NCBI GenBank assembly: GCA_021464415.1
Contig: CM038464.1
Coordinates: 2,542,001 to 2,606,000 of the forward strand
DNA from: Lonicera japonica
Lineage: Eukaryota > Streptophyta > Magnoliopsida > Dipsacales > Caprifoliaceae
Direction: 5' to 3'
DNA length: 64,000 nt
Part shown: one piece after another, positions 26,316 through 37,900 of the stretch
Numbering within the stretch: the first letter of the stretch is position 1
Layout of the letters: every line of letters begins with the position of its first letter
Translations under genes and position numbers: made by a program
Notes under the pieces: model-generated
What the model saw: only the letters and a program-made list of their open reading frames with translations
What the model was told of the DNA's origin: nothing
Database searches by the model: none

Positions 26316-26769
26316 AATAAATTATGAATGTGCTAAAGTATAGTTAAGATGTTTACAATAAATGCACCAGCTAACCCAAGAAGAAGACATTTTTTTAGTT
26401 TATAGGATAGTTTTTTTAACCAATCGATGGTAGGTTTAGAATATATTCACCCTTAAGATGGGGTTGTGTTTCTTTTATAGTATGTTGAATAATAATGGAA
26501 TTTGGTTGTGGTGTTTTGGATATTCGTAAGTAAAAATCCTTTTTATTATTTGTAATATAAAAAATAACTCAACCGTAATAGTTCTCTTAACTCACATAAT
26601 ACTTATTATCCTTCCGCCAAATTTGAATTTGATTCTATTTCCTCTTTACCACGAAATTTGATTCCCTTTTCACATTATCTACTTCTTTTATCCGCTTTCT
26701 GATTGAAGTGGCCGACCTGGCGCACCTAGTTGGCTTCCATGGGATAGCATGTCTACTCGGCCATTCTAT

Positions 26770-26824
<55 letters not shown>

Positions 26825-28135
26825 GGACTCTCACTTGTATTTTATGCAATTTTTAGTAACCTTTTTGTTCTCAAAATTTTCTAATTTATTTTTCACTAAT
26901 CAAACAACATATTTCTTTAAAGACAATTTTTTTCTTTTTCCCTTTTTTGGTAAAAGTCAAATATTATAAGCACAAACCAAACATACAAAGACAATCTTAT
27001 CATTTAAAGAATGTTACATTCATAATGAATAATTGTGTTTTCATTTATCATATATCAATTTTATGGCGTTAAAAATGATTCCATTCTTTACCTCATTATA
27101 TTTGTTGCATGTGTGCTCTTAACATTTTGTTGCTTTAAGCTGTGAAACCAAATCGCTCTTTCTCCAATTTTCAACCTTTTTTAACTCATGGGATGAAACT
27201 TAAGTTAATGTTGACGGTCCAAACAAATTCGAGGATTTTGTTGTGATTATTTAAAATTAAATTATTCGCACAAACGTGTTAAAATAAAATTCACATACTT
27301 ACAAACACTTGTTACATTAATGTTTTCCTGAATTAATCAACAAGACAATTCTACCCCCATTTAAACGCGACAAGATAGTTGCCAAATATATACTTTAAAA
27401 TAAAATAAAAATGGTGTATGGTATTTTATAATTTAATTTGGAAAATGGTGTTCAGATTAAAACCGTGAGAATAACTCACGCTATATCAATTGATGATTTT
27501 TCAAATTTTTAAAATTTGTGAGGTTTAAAACCAAGAGATGAACTCATATTTTTTACTCTCGATTTTAAGCTTACAAACATTGATGGTTTTAAACCCCCAC
27601 ATATCAACAAACTTATTCATCAGTAAAATGTGTGACAAGATCTCTCAGTTTTAAAGCTTACGCCATTCTCCTAAATATAATGAAAACCACCCCATCCGCC
27701 GAATAAAATTTTAAAACTACACCATCTTAAAAAAATCCTCCCGAATATGATTTCAATTTGAACCAACAACTGTTTTTTATGTCCCATTAGAAGCCTTTTT
27801 CTTACTATCTTGCCCTTTTTTTTTTCTTTTTCATTTTTCATACATACCATCAAGCATTTGAAAATACAACTATACCGTATAACGATATAGGGGTTATAGT
27901 AACATTGAAATTACCTTTTACGCTATAAGTAATAATTACAATAAAAGTATTTCTTAACTAGAAAATTTAACACATGACCTTCAAAACACATTTACAACTA
28001 CCTGATCAAACACCATATGGTGTGTTTATTTTGTTTTAAAATTATATACTCAATGTTATGACATGATAGAATTATTTAGTATCATATTTCGTTTGCATTG
28101 CGTGTATTGCTGATTATGGTACTCAATTATCAAAG
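26316..28135. other. AT-rich intergenic stretch with a 53-base poly-T tract
   Basis: The tract at 26771-26823 is uninterrupted T. The remainder has no recognisable gene. The opposite-strand ORF at 27671-27853 looks fortuitous. Imperfect inverted 'gttttaaa' motifs occur around 27450-27660 without a clear element. Confidence 0.45.
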
Positions 28136-29069
28136 GGTGTTCTTAAATACACCCACATAATTCGTCTTCTCACCCCATCAAAAGTCAAAGTTACGTTAAT
28201 CTTAACTTAAAATATAGTGTAAAACCCTTTCTTCTCACCCCGCTTTCTATACTTTGAAAAAATTGCCACTAAAATTTTAAAAATTAATTAAAAAACATCA
28301 TTTTTTTTCAACAAACAATCATCTACTAATTTCATTTAATTACATATATCTCATAAATGTAACCTTATAACAAATATTATAATACTTTTATATTAAGTGC
28401 TAGATTTTTATTTTTATTTGTTCCGGCACGATAACATTTTTAATGATATTTTTCTTAATTTCTTTAATCTTTTTATTTGTGCAAGCATGTAGTGCTCAAT
28501 AAAACTCACGTTAAGTTATCCAATATCAAAGTTAAAAAATATTTGTCTTAACATGTGCCTAATATATCATAATATATATATGTATTGTATGTTTTGTTTT
28601 TATTGTTTCAATATTTAAATTCTTAAAATTACTCATAAAAAAATATTAAAAAATGAAATAGTTTGGTGAGAAATCTCTATCCTTTTAATATTTTGCAAGG
28701 AAATCGTTTTCTTGAGTCTCCAAAAAATTAAATATCTTAGAAATCGAAAGTAACAAAATATTTTAATAAAAACTATTTTATTTTTCCAATTCATTTTTTA
28801 CCTTTTTACAAAAGATAACATTTTTTAAAAAGAAAGAAGAAAATGTTTTTAAGTCATTAAAAAATCATTTCAGAACACCCTAGGTGAGAAGAATGATTTT
28901 GTGTATGCATTAAAGAACACAGAAAAAATTATCACTATTCACTTTTTTTTCCTGCGACAATTTTTTTCTCTGTCATCTTTCTTCTAGTATTTTTGATAAA
29001 AATAAAATTAATCTTCTAATATCTTTGATGCAGTGAATTAAGACATATTTATATAGTATATGACTTAAT

Positions 29070-29459
29070 GAGTTAGACTATAAAGAGGGATTCCCTCACT
29101 TTAACAAAAAGAAGGGATGATCATTTAGAGGGATAAATCGATGAATTTTTTTATGAAAATTTGTAGAGATGATCTATATTATGAGTAGATCACTTCTACC
29201 AAATTTCAAAAAAAAAATCAACCTATAAGTGGGTAAGATGATCATCAAAAAATTTAACGGTCGAAAATGTACATATATATCAATTTTTCAAAACACCCAC
29301 TTATAGGTTGAATTTTATTATGAATTTTTGTGGAGGTAATCTACTAATTATATAGATCATTTATACAAATTTTCATAAAAAAATTCATTGATTTACCCCC
29401 CTAAATGATCATCCCTTTTTTATGTTAAATTGAGGGAATCCCTTTTTATAGCCTAACCC
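29070..29459. mobile_element. Mutator-type MITE with ~10-bp target duplication
   Basis: 'atgacttaat' flanks the element on both sides (29060-29069 and 29460-29469). The long inverted arms start 'gagttagactataaag' and end 'ttttatagcctaaccc'; further in, 'agaagggatgatcattt' pairs with 'aaatgatcatccctttt'. A 9-11-bp duplication plus long arms fits a non-autonomous Mutator-type element. Non-coding. Confidence 0.75.
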
Positions 29460-29919
29460 ATGACTTAATTATTACTTTTGTTAATTAGTTAACTTTAACA
29501 ATTCCTCCAAGCCTTTACAATCTAACATAACTTATTATTCCATATCACTCACATGTACGTTTTAGAGAGAGACGGAGAGAGAGATAGATTACGTAAGAAT
29601 GTATAAAAAAAAGTTAATAAAGAAAAAATATCTTAAAGGCTTTTGTTTAACTATATATGGATCATCTTATGATCTTTTAATATTTTTGATTTAGTGAATT
29701 AAAACTTATATTTACTTATTTGATAAAAATAAAATTTGTAAACAAATTTAAAATATGAATAATAACTAGTTAAGAGCAATGCATAATAAAAGATTATATG
29801 AAATATCATATAATTGTTAAACTGTATTTATCATAATTAATATTTTGTATTTTCAAAGGTACTATTTAGACGAATTTTTTAATGAAATTTATAAAGGACA
29901 TTGTAATTTTTGTTTATTA

Positions 29920-30398
29920 GGCCATCTCCAATGCATTGGTTAAATTGCACAATTTAAAGATTTTGAGCTGCAGTCGACAGGGTAAAAGCTAATATTGTAG
30001 GCTAAAATTGCAGTGAAATGCTAAAATTGCCATACGCCTACCATACACTCCCCACGATGAAATGTCCATCGTGGGATGTCCCAGCACCACTGCCACGATG
30101 GAATGTCCATCGTGTGATGAATAAATTGGAGCCACGATGTACAGAATGTCGTGGCTCACCACACAACATGGTGACTAGGCAAGCCACACGATGGAATGTC
30201 CATCGTGTGATGAATAAATTGGAGCCACGATGTTCATTGTGTCGTGTGGAACATGGTGACTAGGCAAGCCACACGACACAATGTCCATCGTGTGGCTTAA
30301 TGCAAAAATTCCCCCTACGCGCTGCAGATGCTTATCGGTAGTGTAAGGTAAAATTGCTTTTTTAGCCTACAATATTAACATACACAATGGAGATGGTC
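29920..30398. mobile_element. Tourist-like MITE carrying hairpin repeats
   Basis: Ends 'ggccatctccaatg' and 'caatggagatggtc' are inverted repeats flanked by TTA (29917-29919 and 30399-30401). The core contains a 93-bp direct repeat (starting at 30094 and 30187). Each unit opens with a perfect hairpin, arms CACGATGGA and TCCATCGTG around a 3-base loop; related imperfect hairpins occur near 30050 and 30272. The ORF at 30018-30263 is a by-product of the repeat. Confidence 0.75.
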
Positions 30399-30995
30399 TT
30401 ATGTCTTATATTAACGAAAAAATTAATATTACTTAATATTTTTACTTTTAGCGACAAAACCTTATCGTCTTTACATTGTTTTAGTAAACTCACCCCAGGT
30501 GCAAGATTTCTTAAAGATTTGATGGGGTGAGAAGAAAGTATTCTCACACTGGGGTGAGAAGACTGATTTTGTGGTTGTATTTAAGAACACCCTTATCAAA
30601 TTGTATAAAATTTGGGTTGATTCCGAAATTTCAAAACAATAACAAAACCGAAATAATAACTTACCACTAAGCAAGAGGAGTTTGACAAATAACATTCCCA
30701 CAGTCCCATTCAATGCGAAAATTAAGCTTCAATTTAGAAGCCTTTTCTTTTATTTGTGTTCTAAACCAAAAATTAACAAAATGAAGGAGGAAGAGGGCTA
30801 AGTCGAGAGATGTTTATTGATCCAAAAATGTAACATTATTGATGCCTTTGTTTGATTCACATATAAACACATCACCGTTAACTTACAACTGCATAGAAAT
30901 AATGAAGAGTCGAGACATATCTCTCATTTGGTATCAAAAAGGGAGATTGTTGAACTAACCATTTATCTCTTGTGCTCGCAAAAATAATGGATCTA

Positions 30996-31918
30996 TTATT
31001 CCATCTGACCACTCAATTTGGCATCTTCCTCTTCGGCATCAAGTTCCTGCTCCACACTTTTAACCTGTAGAAAACAGCAAGTTTTTTTTTTCCTGAATAC
31101 AGCTAAATAAATCTCAATATAGTTGCTCTGACAAATTGGTCAAGATTGGGCCCTTTCATGTGTTTGGGTCATGTTAAAATAACTCAAACCTCGTTTACAG
31201 AAATCTCCAAATCTCCTTTCATGTACGTCTTAAGCTACATTCATGTTAATATGAACTTGCTAGTCCAGCCAGGGTGCAAAACTGCAAATCATGCTACGGA
31301 TGCCTACATAATGAGCACTGTGATAAATCATGTATTACAATGGGAGTTCGGTGTCGCCCCAAAGAAAGAATCTAATGAGTAAAAATTGCTCTCTCAAAAG
31401 TCTAAATTTTATGCGCCACGGAGGATGGTTTATAGATTTTACAAGAGTTGAATCAATAGTCAACTTCGCGAGCTCCCCTCTCAAACTTTCACTCTCTTTC
31501 TACACATTGGGACCCACAATTACCAGTCCCCAAAATACTTTTTTATCCACTAAACGCATTACAAGGAGAACATATGGAGAGAAATGTATATATAAATATT
31601 TAAATAAAATTAATCTAGGTATGGCTAACTTGTAATGTACGAGTAATTCTCTAACTTGGTTAGTGTTTTAACGCACCAATAGTGCCGTAGGCACAGGTTA
31701 TACTGGGTAGTTAGGTATTGTATTACCAAATAACTGTGTATAAAGGATCTAGAAAGAACACAGCATGCAGCATCCTCCATGAAAGTAGGGTCCATGCATT
31801 GTTCTATTACCATCATCATCACAACATTCAAACAGACACTATGAGATGAAGTGCAAAAGGATACTAATTTACAAAGTTGGCTTCTTCCCTTCCCCCCTTC
31901 CATACACCCCCCAAAACC

Positions 31919-31967
<49 letters not shown>

Positions 31968-34900
31968 GTTCACACCGATTCTTAATCAGTAAAAGAATTA
32001 AAGAAATATTAGCAAAACGAGGGAGATAATAGAATAAACTTGGCAAAATTTCCTGAAATATTACTTTTAACTACATTTATAAAAAAAAAAATTCTATTTG
32101 GGCTTCAAAAGTACATATCTATGATCTAGGATGTTGATAGTGGATAGCACATGAATAGGAGGATTTACATGTTCCATTGTGCCATTTGGGATTAGAAACT
32201 TTAGAAACTGTTTCTAACATCGAACTCACTCTATATGGCACAAATGTATATCTATATTGATAAAAGAAAAGGTTCAAACATCCAAAACTAATGGCTATTA
32301 CCTCTGGGACGTAATGCATCAGCATGTTTTCAATCCCAGATTTCAGAGTGACAGAAGAGCTGGGGCACCCACTACACGCTCCTTGCATTCTTAGTTTGAC
32401 TATCCCAGATTCCCTAAAAAAAAAAAAATATTCAAAATTACCAATCCCAGACATTCAACTAATACTATTCACCAAAATGAAGAAAAAGAAACATACGGAT
32501 CAAATCCTATATACTCAATGTCCCCACCATCATCCTGCACAGCCGGACGAATGCGAGTCTCCAACAGTTCTTTGATCATTGCAACAGTTTCCGAATCATC
32601 CTGCAACAGTAAGCATGATAAATTGTCGAGCACAAAGCTATAACAGAACTGTAACAACAAAAGAGTACAGATGACTGTATTTCTGAACTAACCTAGTTAT
32701 AGAATATGCCTCAGTCAAGGTATAGATATCATATCTGTAAGTATTACCACAACATTGCCCATTTATGCAAAAACTATAACTCAGAAGATTGTTACACATG
32801 GGACATAATCACAATTATTAACCTATCATAAACTCTAGGCTTCGAACATTGTCGTTGCTTACTTTTAACAAGTCACAAAGCTCAATTTCATTATAGTCGT
32901 AGTAAGATAGACATCCACTTGAGCTCACACCCAAGTGAAGCACTAGTAAGCTTGTAAACCAAGAATACAAGAAAAAGATTGGATAAATACTTCGTGGATA
33001 GCTGTATCCATGGCAGCAGCAGCATTTGCGTCCAAGAACAATGGCTTCCCAGAAGAATAAAAGTCCATGATTGCAGCAAAGATCTCAGGTTTCAGTAAAT
33101 CCCAAGAAGCATCTTCTGATTTTGTTATAGTTACAAAATCGGATCCAAAGAATACCCGAGTTATTCCTGCGTCATCAGAACACTATTAGATGTCACCACT
33201 CATACTTTATTTTCTCAAAATGCTAAAAAAGCTTTAGAAAATGGGCAATAATGATTGAAAATCGAGTACAATATTTATCTGGATACATGTATCAGAACAC
33301 CCACACGTCCGTTCCTTTCCTTTTGAGTTTCTTAAGGCATGTATTTAAAGTAAATTCGGAACTATTAGAGATATATCAATCAAAGCAATAAGAAGATAAT
33401 TTCAAGTCGAATCTTTTACAGTAAAAAGAAAGGTGCACATGGCTGTTCCTATGAAAGTCTCTTCAATAATGGTAAACAACGAGGATAAAGTGTTTCACTG
33501 TGCATAATTAAATGGTATAAAGATTTCAACTAGAAATCGGTCAATAGGGTGTAAGAAAAGAATAGTCTAGTTGTGTGATCTCTTATATTATACTACCTCC
33601 ATCTCAAAATTAATAATTTGAATATCAATACAACCAAAATGTCCATGTTTTCACGTTTTAACACAAAAATATTCCAAGAAAACATACGTGTTTGACCCAA
33701 AGAGACTGACTACTTTTAAGTTAAAGCTTGAAACAAGGTAAAGGGATTAGACATCAGAAACCACATAAACTGAGAAGAGGCATCACTAATCCTGAAATCC
33801 ATATGGATATAGATAAATTGCTGGAATTGCCACTCTCCCCTACAACAGATTTGAGAAAAATCAATTGAAAGCTTTAACCCCCTCACATCTCAATGATGCA
33901 GAAGAACTAAGGTGTAATTTCTTATTTTTATCTTTACTTTATTTTTTTATTATTTTTTTTTTAAAAAAAAAGGAGAAGCTCACACCTTTGCATACTTTAA
34001 TATAATTTGCAAAACAAGCTCACCATCAATTCCGTATAGGGCCTTTGCCAATGGTGAATTCATGGCAGAACGAGAATTTGGGAAGTCTGCACTCCCAACA
34101 TCCATAACTGGCTTGCCAGGATAAAACATGAGTGACAAAGGATTTGGGGTTGATTGTGTTTGGATAAACATGGTCCTCCTCTGACCTGTGCAAAGAAACA
34201 ACAGAATAAGATCATACAATCACCTGAATTTCCTTGGATTCAATAAAACCACAGCACAAAGGTTGAACAGATTTTCAATCTACCAAAATGTATTACTCCG
34301 GATTACTTACGAAATCGCAAATAACATAAAAATATTAAGTAGTATAATTGGACAAGCAGAGCTGTCTGTAGATGGAAAGTTTTTGCTCTTATATATGCAA
34401 AGGAGCCATCTGAAATAGTGATCTTCTATTTATATCCTCAAAATTTGAAGCTAACCCACATCTATGCATTAATGTCTCAGTGAAACACAGACAGAAAAGA
34501 CCTACATAGGATTCTTCAACAGTTAAGAGTAGAAACTTCCAATAGATACATATATATACTGTATTATATTAAGCATAAGTGGTGGGAGATAGCGGTCATT
34601 TGGGTGTGCACCTAAAATTACATACCTGTTCTCTAGTTGAGAAAGATAATTATTACTTGAAATGGGAATGAAACGCATAACCTTTATAGTAACCACTCAA
34701 CCAAACACTGACCTTTTTTTTTTGGGAAACATATCATATGATCTTAAAGTGTTCTCAGAAGTTACATAGTATCAAGAAATACCGGGTACAATATTGCACA
34801 CGCATTGAGTGTGCTATGAATTCTAGTATGTATATATGAATGTGTCTGTTTGTGTATACACATTACACAGATAATAACGGATATAAAATACGCAAGTCAA

Positions 34901-37900
34901 AAAGAGTAAATGGCCTTTACCCATTGGTTCAACCTTTTAAAAATAGAAAAGAGGCATCACTAATCCTGTAATCCTACACTGCAATTGGCACTCTCCCTAT
35001 GAGAGATTTCGGAAAAATCAATTGAAAGCTTTAACCCCTAACATCTAAGTGATGCAGAAGAACTAAGTGAACACATTGGAGAGAGTTGGTTGACACATTC
35101 CATGGATTCAATACAACCACACTTTCTTCACCAATGGATTCTGCTGCAGTGCCACTCCTGACTGTACCATCTGCTTAGAGCCAAGTGTGGATAACAATGG
35201 CTGGTCAACTGCTGCTTGGCTTCACTGTAATCAATTAATCATGTGTTTATCCTCGGTATATGTGTACTGTACCTTTTACATTTTTTAAATACGGCGTGAG
35301 TGTGATGTTTGTGATTTTGTCTGATGATTGAATTGTTTTGAACTTGTGTAAGAACAAATTTCCTATGATAGATAATCTAAAATTAGAATATATTTGTGAG
35401 GTAAACACATATTACACAAATTTAGGGTGCCTTTATTTCCAGAGATACGTGACTCCTGCCAAATCAATATTGGATCTTAAAGAAAAAAGAGTACTTATTC
35501 AATTCATTGTTCCTTTTGCAGAAGCCAAAACTTCTTCAGAAATAGCATTTCTCTAAATTTATATTGAAAGACAAATTAAAAATCCTCAATTTATAATCCA
35601 CACTTACACAAGTTCAAAACAATTCAATCATAACATCACACTCGTGCTGTATATGTGTGATTGAAAAAATGAAAAAGGTACGGTACACGCATACCAAGGT
35701 GAAAAAAATGGTTACAGTGACGCCGAGCAGTTGATCGGCCATTTTTATCCACAACGGGCTCTAAGCAGATGGTACAATCAGGAGCAGCAGGGTGGGGCAG
35801 CCGAATCCATTGGCGAACAAACAAAGAAACAAAACCCTCTCTCTATCTGTCTCTATCTCAACTGAACCCTAACCCTAAAACTCTCTATCTATCTCTATAG
35901 CCAGGGTTGCCACCAGAATAGAAACTTCTACATATATAAAGAGGTTATTAAACACGGCGATTATTCTTTCTGTGCAGCTGAAATTACAAAATTACCCATC
36001 CTCAATTTGAAAAACATAAATAGTACTTGAAAAGGGACCCAACCCATTACCCTTATGGTAAAGAACATATGCCTTAACCACTCAACCAAACTCCATGATA
36101 TGACCATAAAATATTTTAGAAGTTATATGGTATCAAGACTCCCGCATCAAGAGTGGTACAAGTTCTAGTATGTAACACATTACACATAGGTAGTGTGGGA
36201 CAGAAAATCAGTCAAAAATAGTACAAAAGGCAAAGAGTCGTAGATCTTGGACAACTATGTTAAAGATGAAGGACCTCTGGTGGTTTTTTATCCTCACATT
36301 GGAGCTTAAACCCTGCTCCAACAACAACAGATGTACTGTGTAACTTGATTCCTCAGACAGGTAACGGTTAAAATAAATTGCATATGTTGAAAATAAAGAT
36401 GGTGAAGCATTGCTAATTGAAAATAATCCCCTTTTGGCGAGCATTGCAAACAGACCTGAAACAAAAGGCACCTATGACATAATTACAAATATTTTCATCT
36501 CAGTAGATCAGAATATAATTCTCCCTCGAATTTTGGTATTTCTCATCGAGGTGGGAGCAAGAAAAAGGGATAAACCTAATACATGAACTTCCAAGGGCTT
36601 GTGTGGCAGTGATTATAAGGTTATTCCAAGCATTCAGTAAAAGCCATACTCAAAATTACCCTATCCAAAAGAGAAATCAAGATTCTAGGAAAGACCGCCA
36701 CTGTTGTTATTCCAAGTTCCCCGTCACATCAAGGGCTAGCAACAAGGGCCAACTGCCAATGATAGCTATTGTTCTTGACCCCCACAGATCAAAAAAAGTA
36801 TATTGTCAGCTTGTCCATTCGCTTGGCCATAGTATCAGTAGGATCTTAATCAAAATTTATATAAAGAGGCGTGCCTAATCCAAAACACTAAACTCTCCGA
36901 CGACTCTGTAGTGAACTGAATTTAAATAAAGGGTAGAGTTGTCTTTACTAAGTAATTTTTTTCTTTTTCCCTTTTATTATTTCTTTAAACTGTGAGAAGC
37001 ATGTGGAAATATTCCAAGTTTGTTGAGTGAGCTGGAGGAGTGAGAATGTGGAGATGCTATATATATTCATGTAATAGATAGGGTTGAGATAACGAGAAAT
37101 ATATTGAATTCTTCAATTCGGCTCTTATGGTGTAGAACCCATTTGAGAAACTAACCTTAATACCCTAAGGGGCCCTAGTTAATTCAGTGGTTTACTACAA
37201 ATTGGTATAAGAGGAGTGTCGATTCTCTGAGTAGTAACCATGGCGGAAGGTACGAGATTGAAGGGGGTCGAGGATCTGACCTGAAAAAATGAAGCAAGGA
37301 TTACGCAGGTCTTCGAGAAAATACGAACTATACAGGAGCAATTGGCTGCTCAGAAGGAACAATTGACTTTGCAACAATCAACACATGCCAACTTTGAACG
37401 GAGAATGGATGCAAATTTGGATGAACTGCTTAAAGCTCTCACCGGAAAGGATAATGGGTCAGGAAATGAGACGGTAAAGGCAGGGAGCTCACAACCAGTG
37501 GAGATATCACCTAATAGCAGCAAAGGGAATAGAGATGATGACAAATCACACTGGTCCTCAATCACTAATGGTAACAATTCGCAGAAACCTAAAATTCTAT
37601 TTCCATCATTTGAGGGAACTAATCCCAGGGCTTGGTTAAGGAAGTGTAGAAAATATTTCAACATACATGAGATGAACAATAAACAGAAAATTGATATGGT
37701 GAGTATGCATATGGAGGGTAAGGCAGACACCTGGTTTCATGACTACCAGGAAAGCAATGCGGAGATCGAGTGGGATGATTTTGTGAGAGATGTGCTGGCT
37801 AGATTCGAAGAGGTGGGTCATGAGGATATCATAGGTGAATTTAAAAAATTACAGCAGAATGGATCTGTTGATGACTACCAGGAGAGTTTTGAGGAACCAA

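Larger units (their letters stand above)
28136..30592. mobile_element. TIR element, ~2.46 kb, with nested insertions
   Basis: The left end 'agggtgttcttaaatac' continues through 'cgtcttctcacccc'; the right end is its inverse ('ggggtgagaagactg' to 'tatttaagaacaccct'). It is flanked by TATCAA on both sides (28130-28135 and 30593-30598). Two younger elements sit inside it (29070-29459 and 29920-30398). A further end-like sequence at about 28880-28922 suggests either internal rearrangement or a second, shorter related copy. No transposase recognised. Confidence 0.5.

Noticed and set aside
30018..30263. 81-residue ORF in the hairpin MITE
   Set aside because: Generated by the 93-bp direct repeat; no family similarity.
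33980..34219. Separate gene starting near 34219 (start upstream of exon 2 of NFU)
   Set aside because: The upstream residues are intron translation; a GT-AG pair joins exon 2 in phase to a presequence exon at 42695-42929.
35636..35824. Functional RING-finger gene on the minus strand
   Set aside because: Only the first part of the RING finger is present, with no downstream exons, and a second inverted fragment lies nearby; read as a partial copy.
36208..36471. 87-residue minus-strand ORF in NFU intron 1
   Set aside because: No recognisable domain, no splice context, and it sits between the RING fragments and the retrotransposon; treated as fortuitous.
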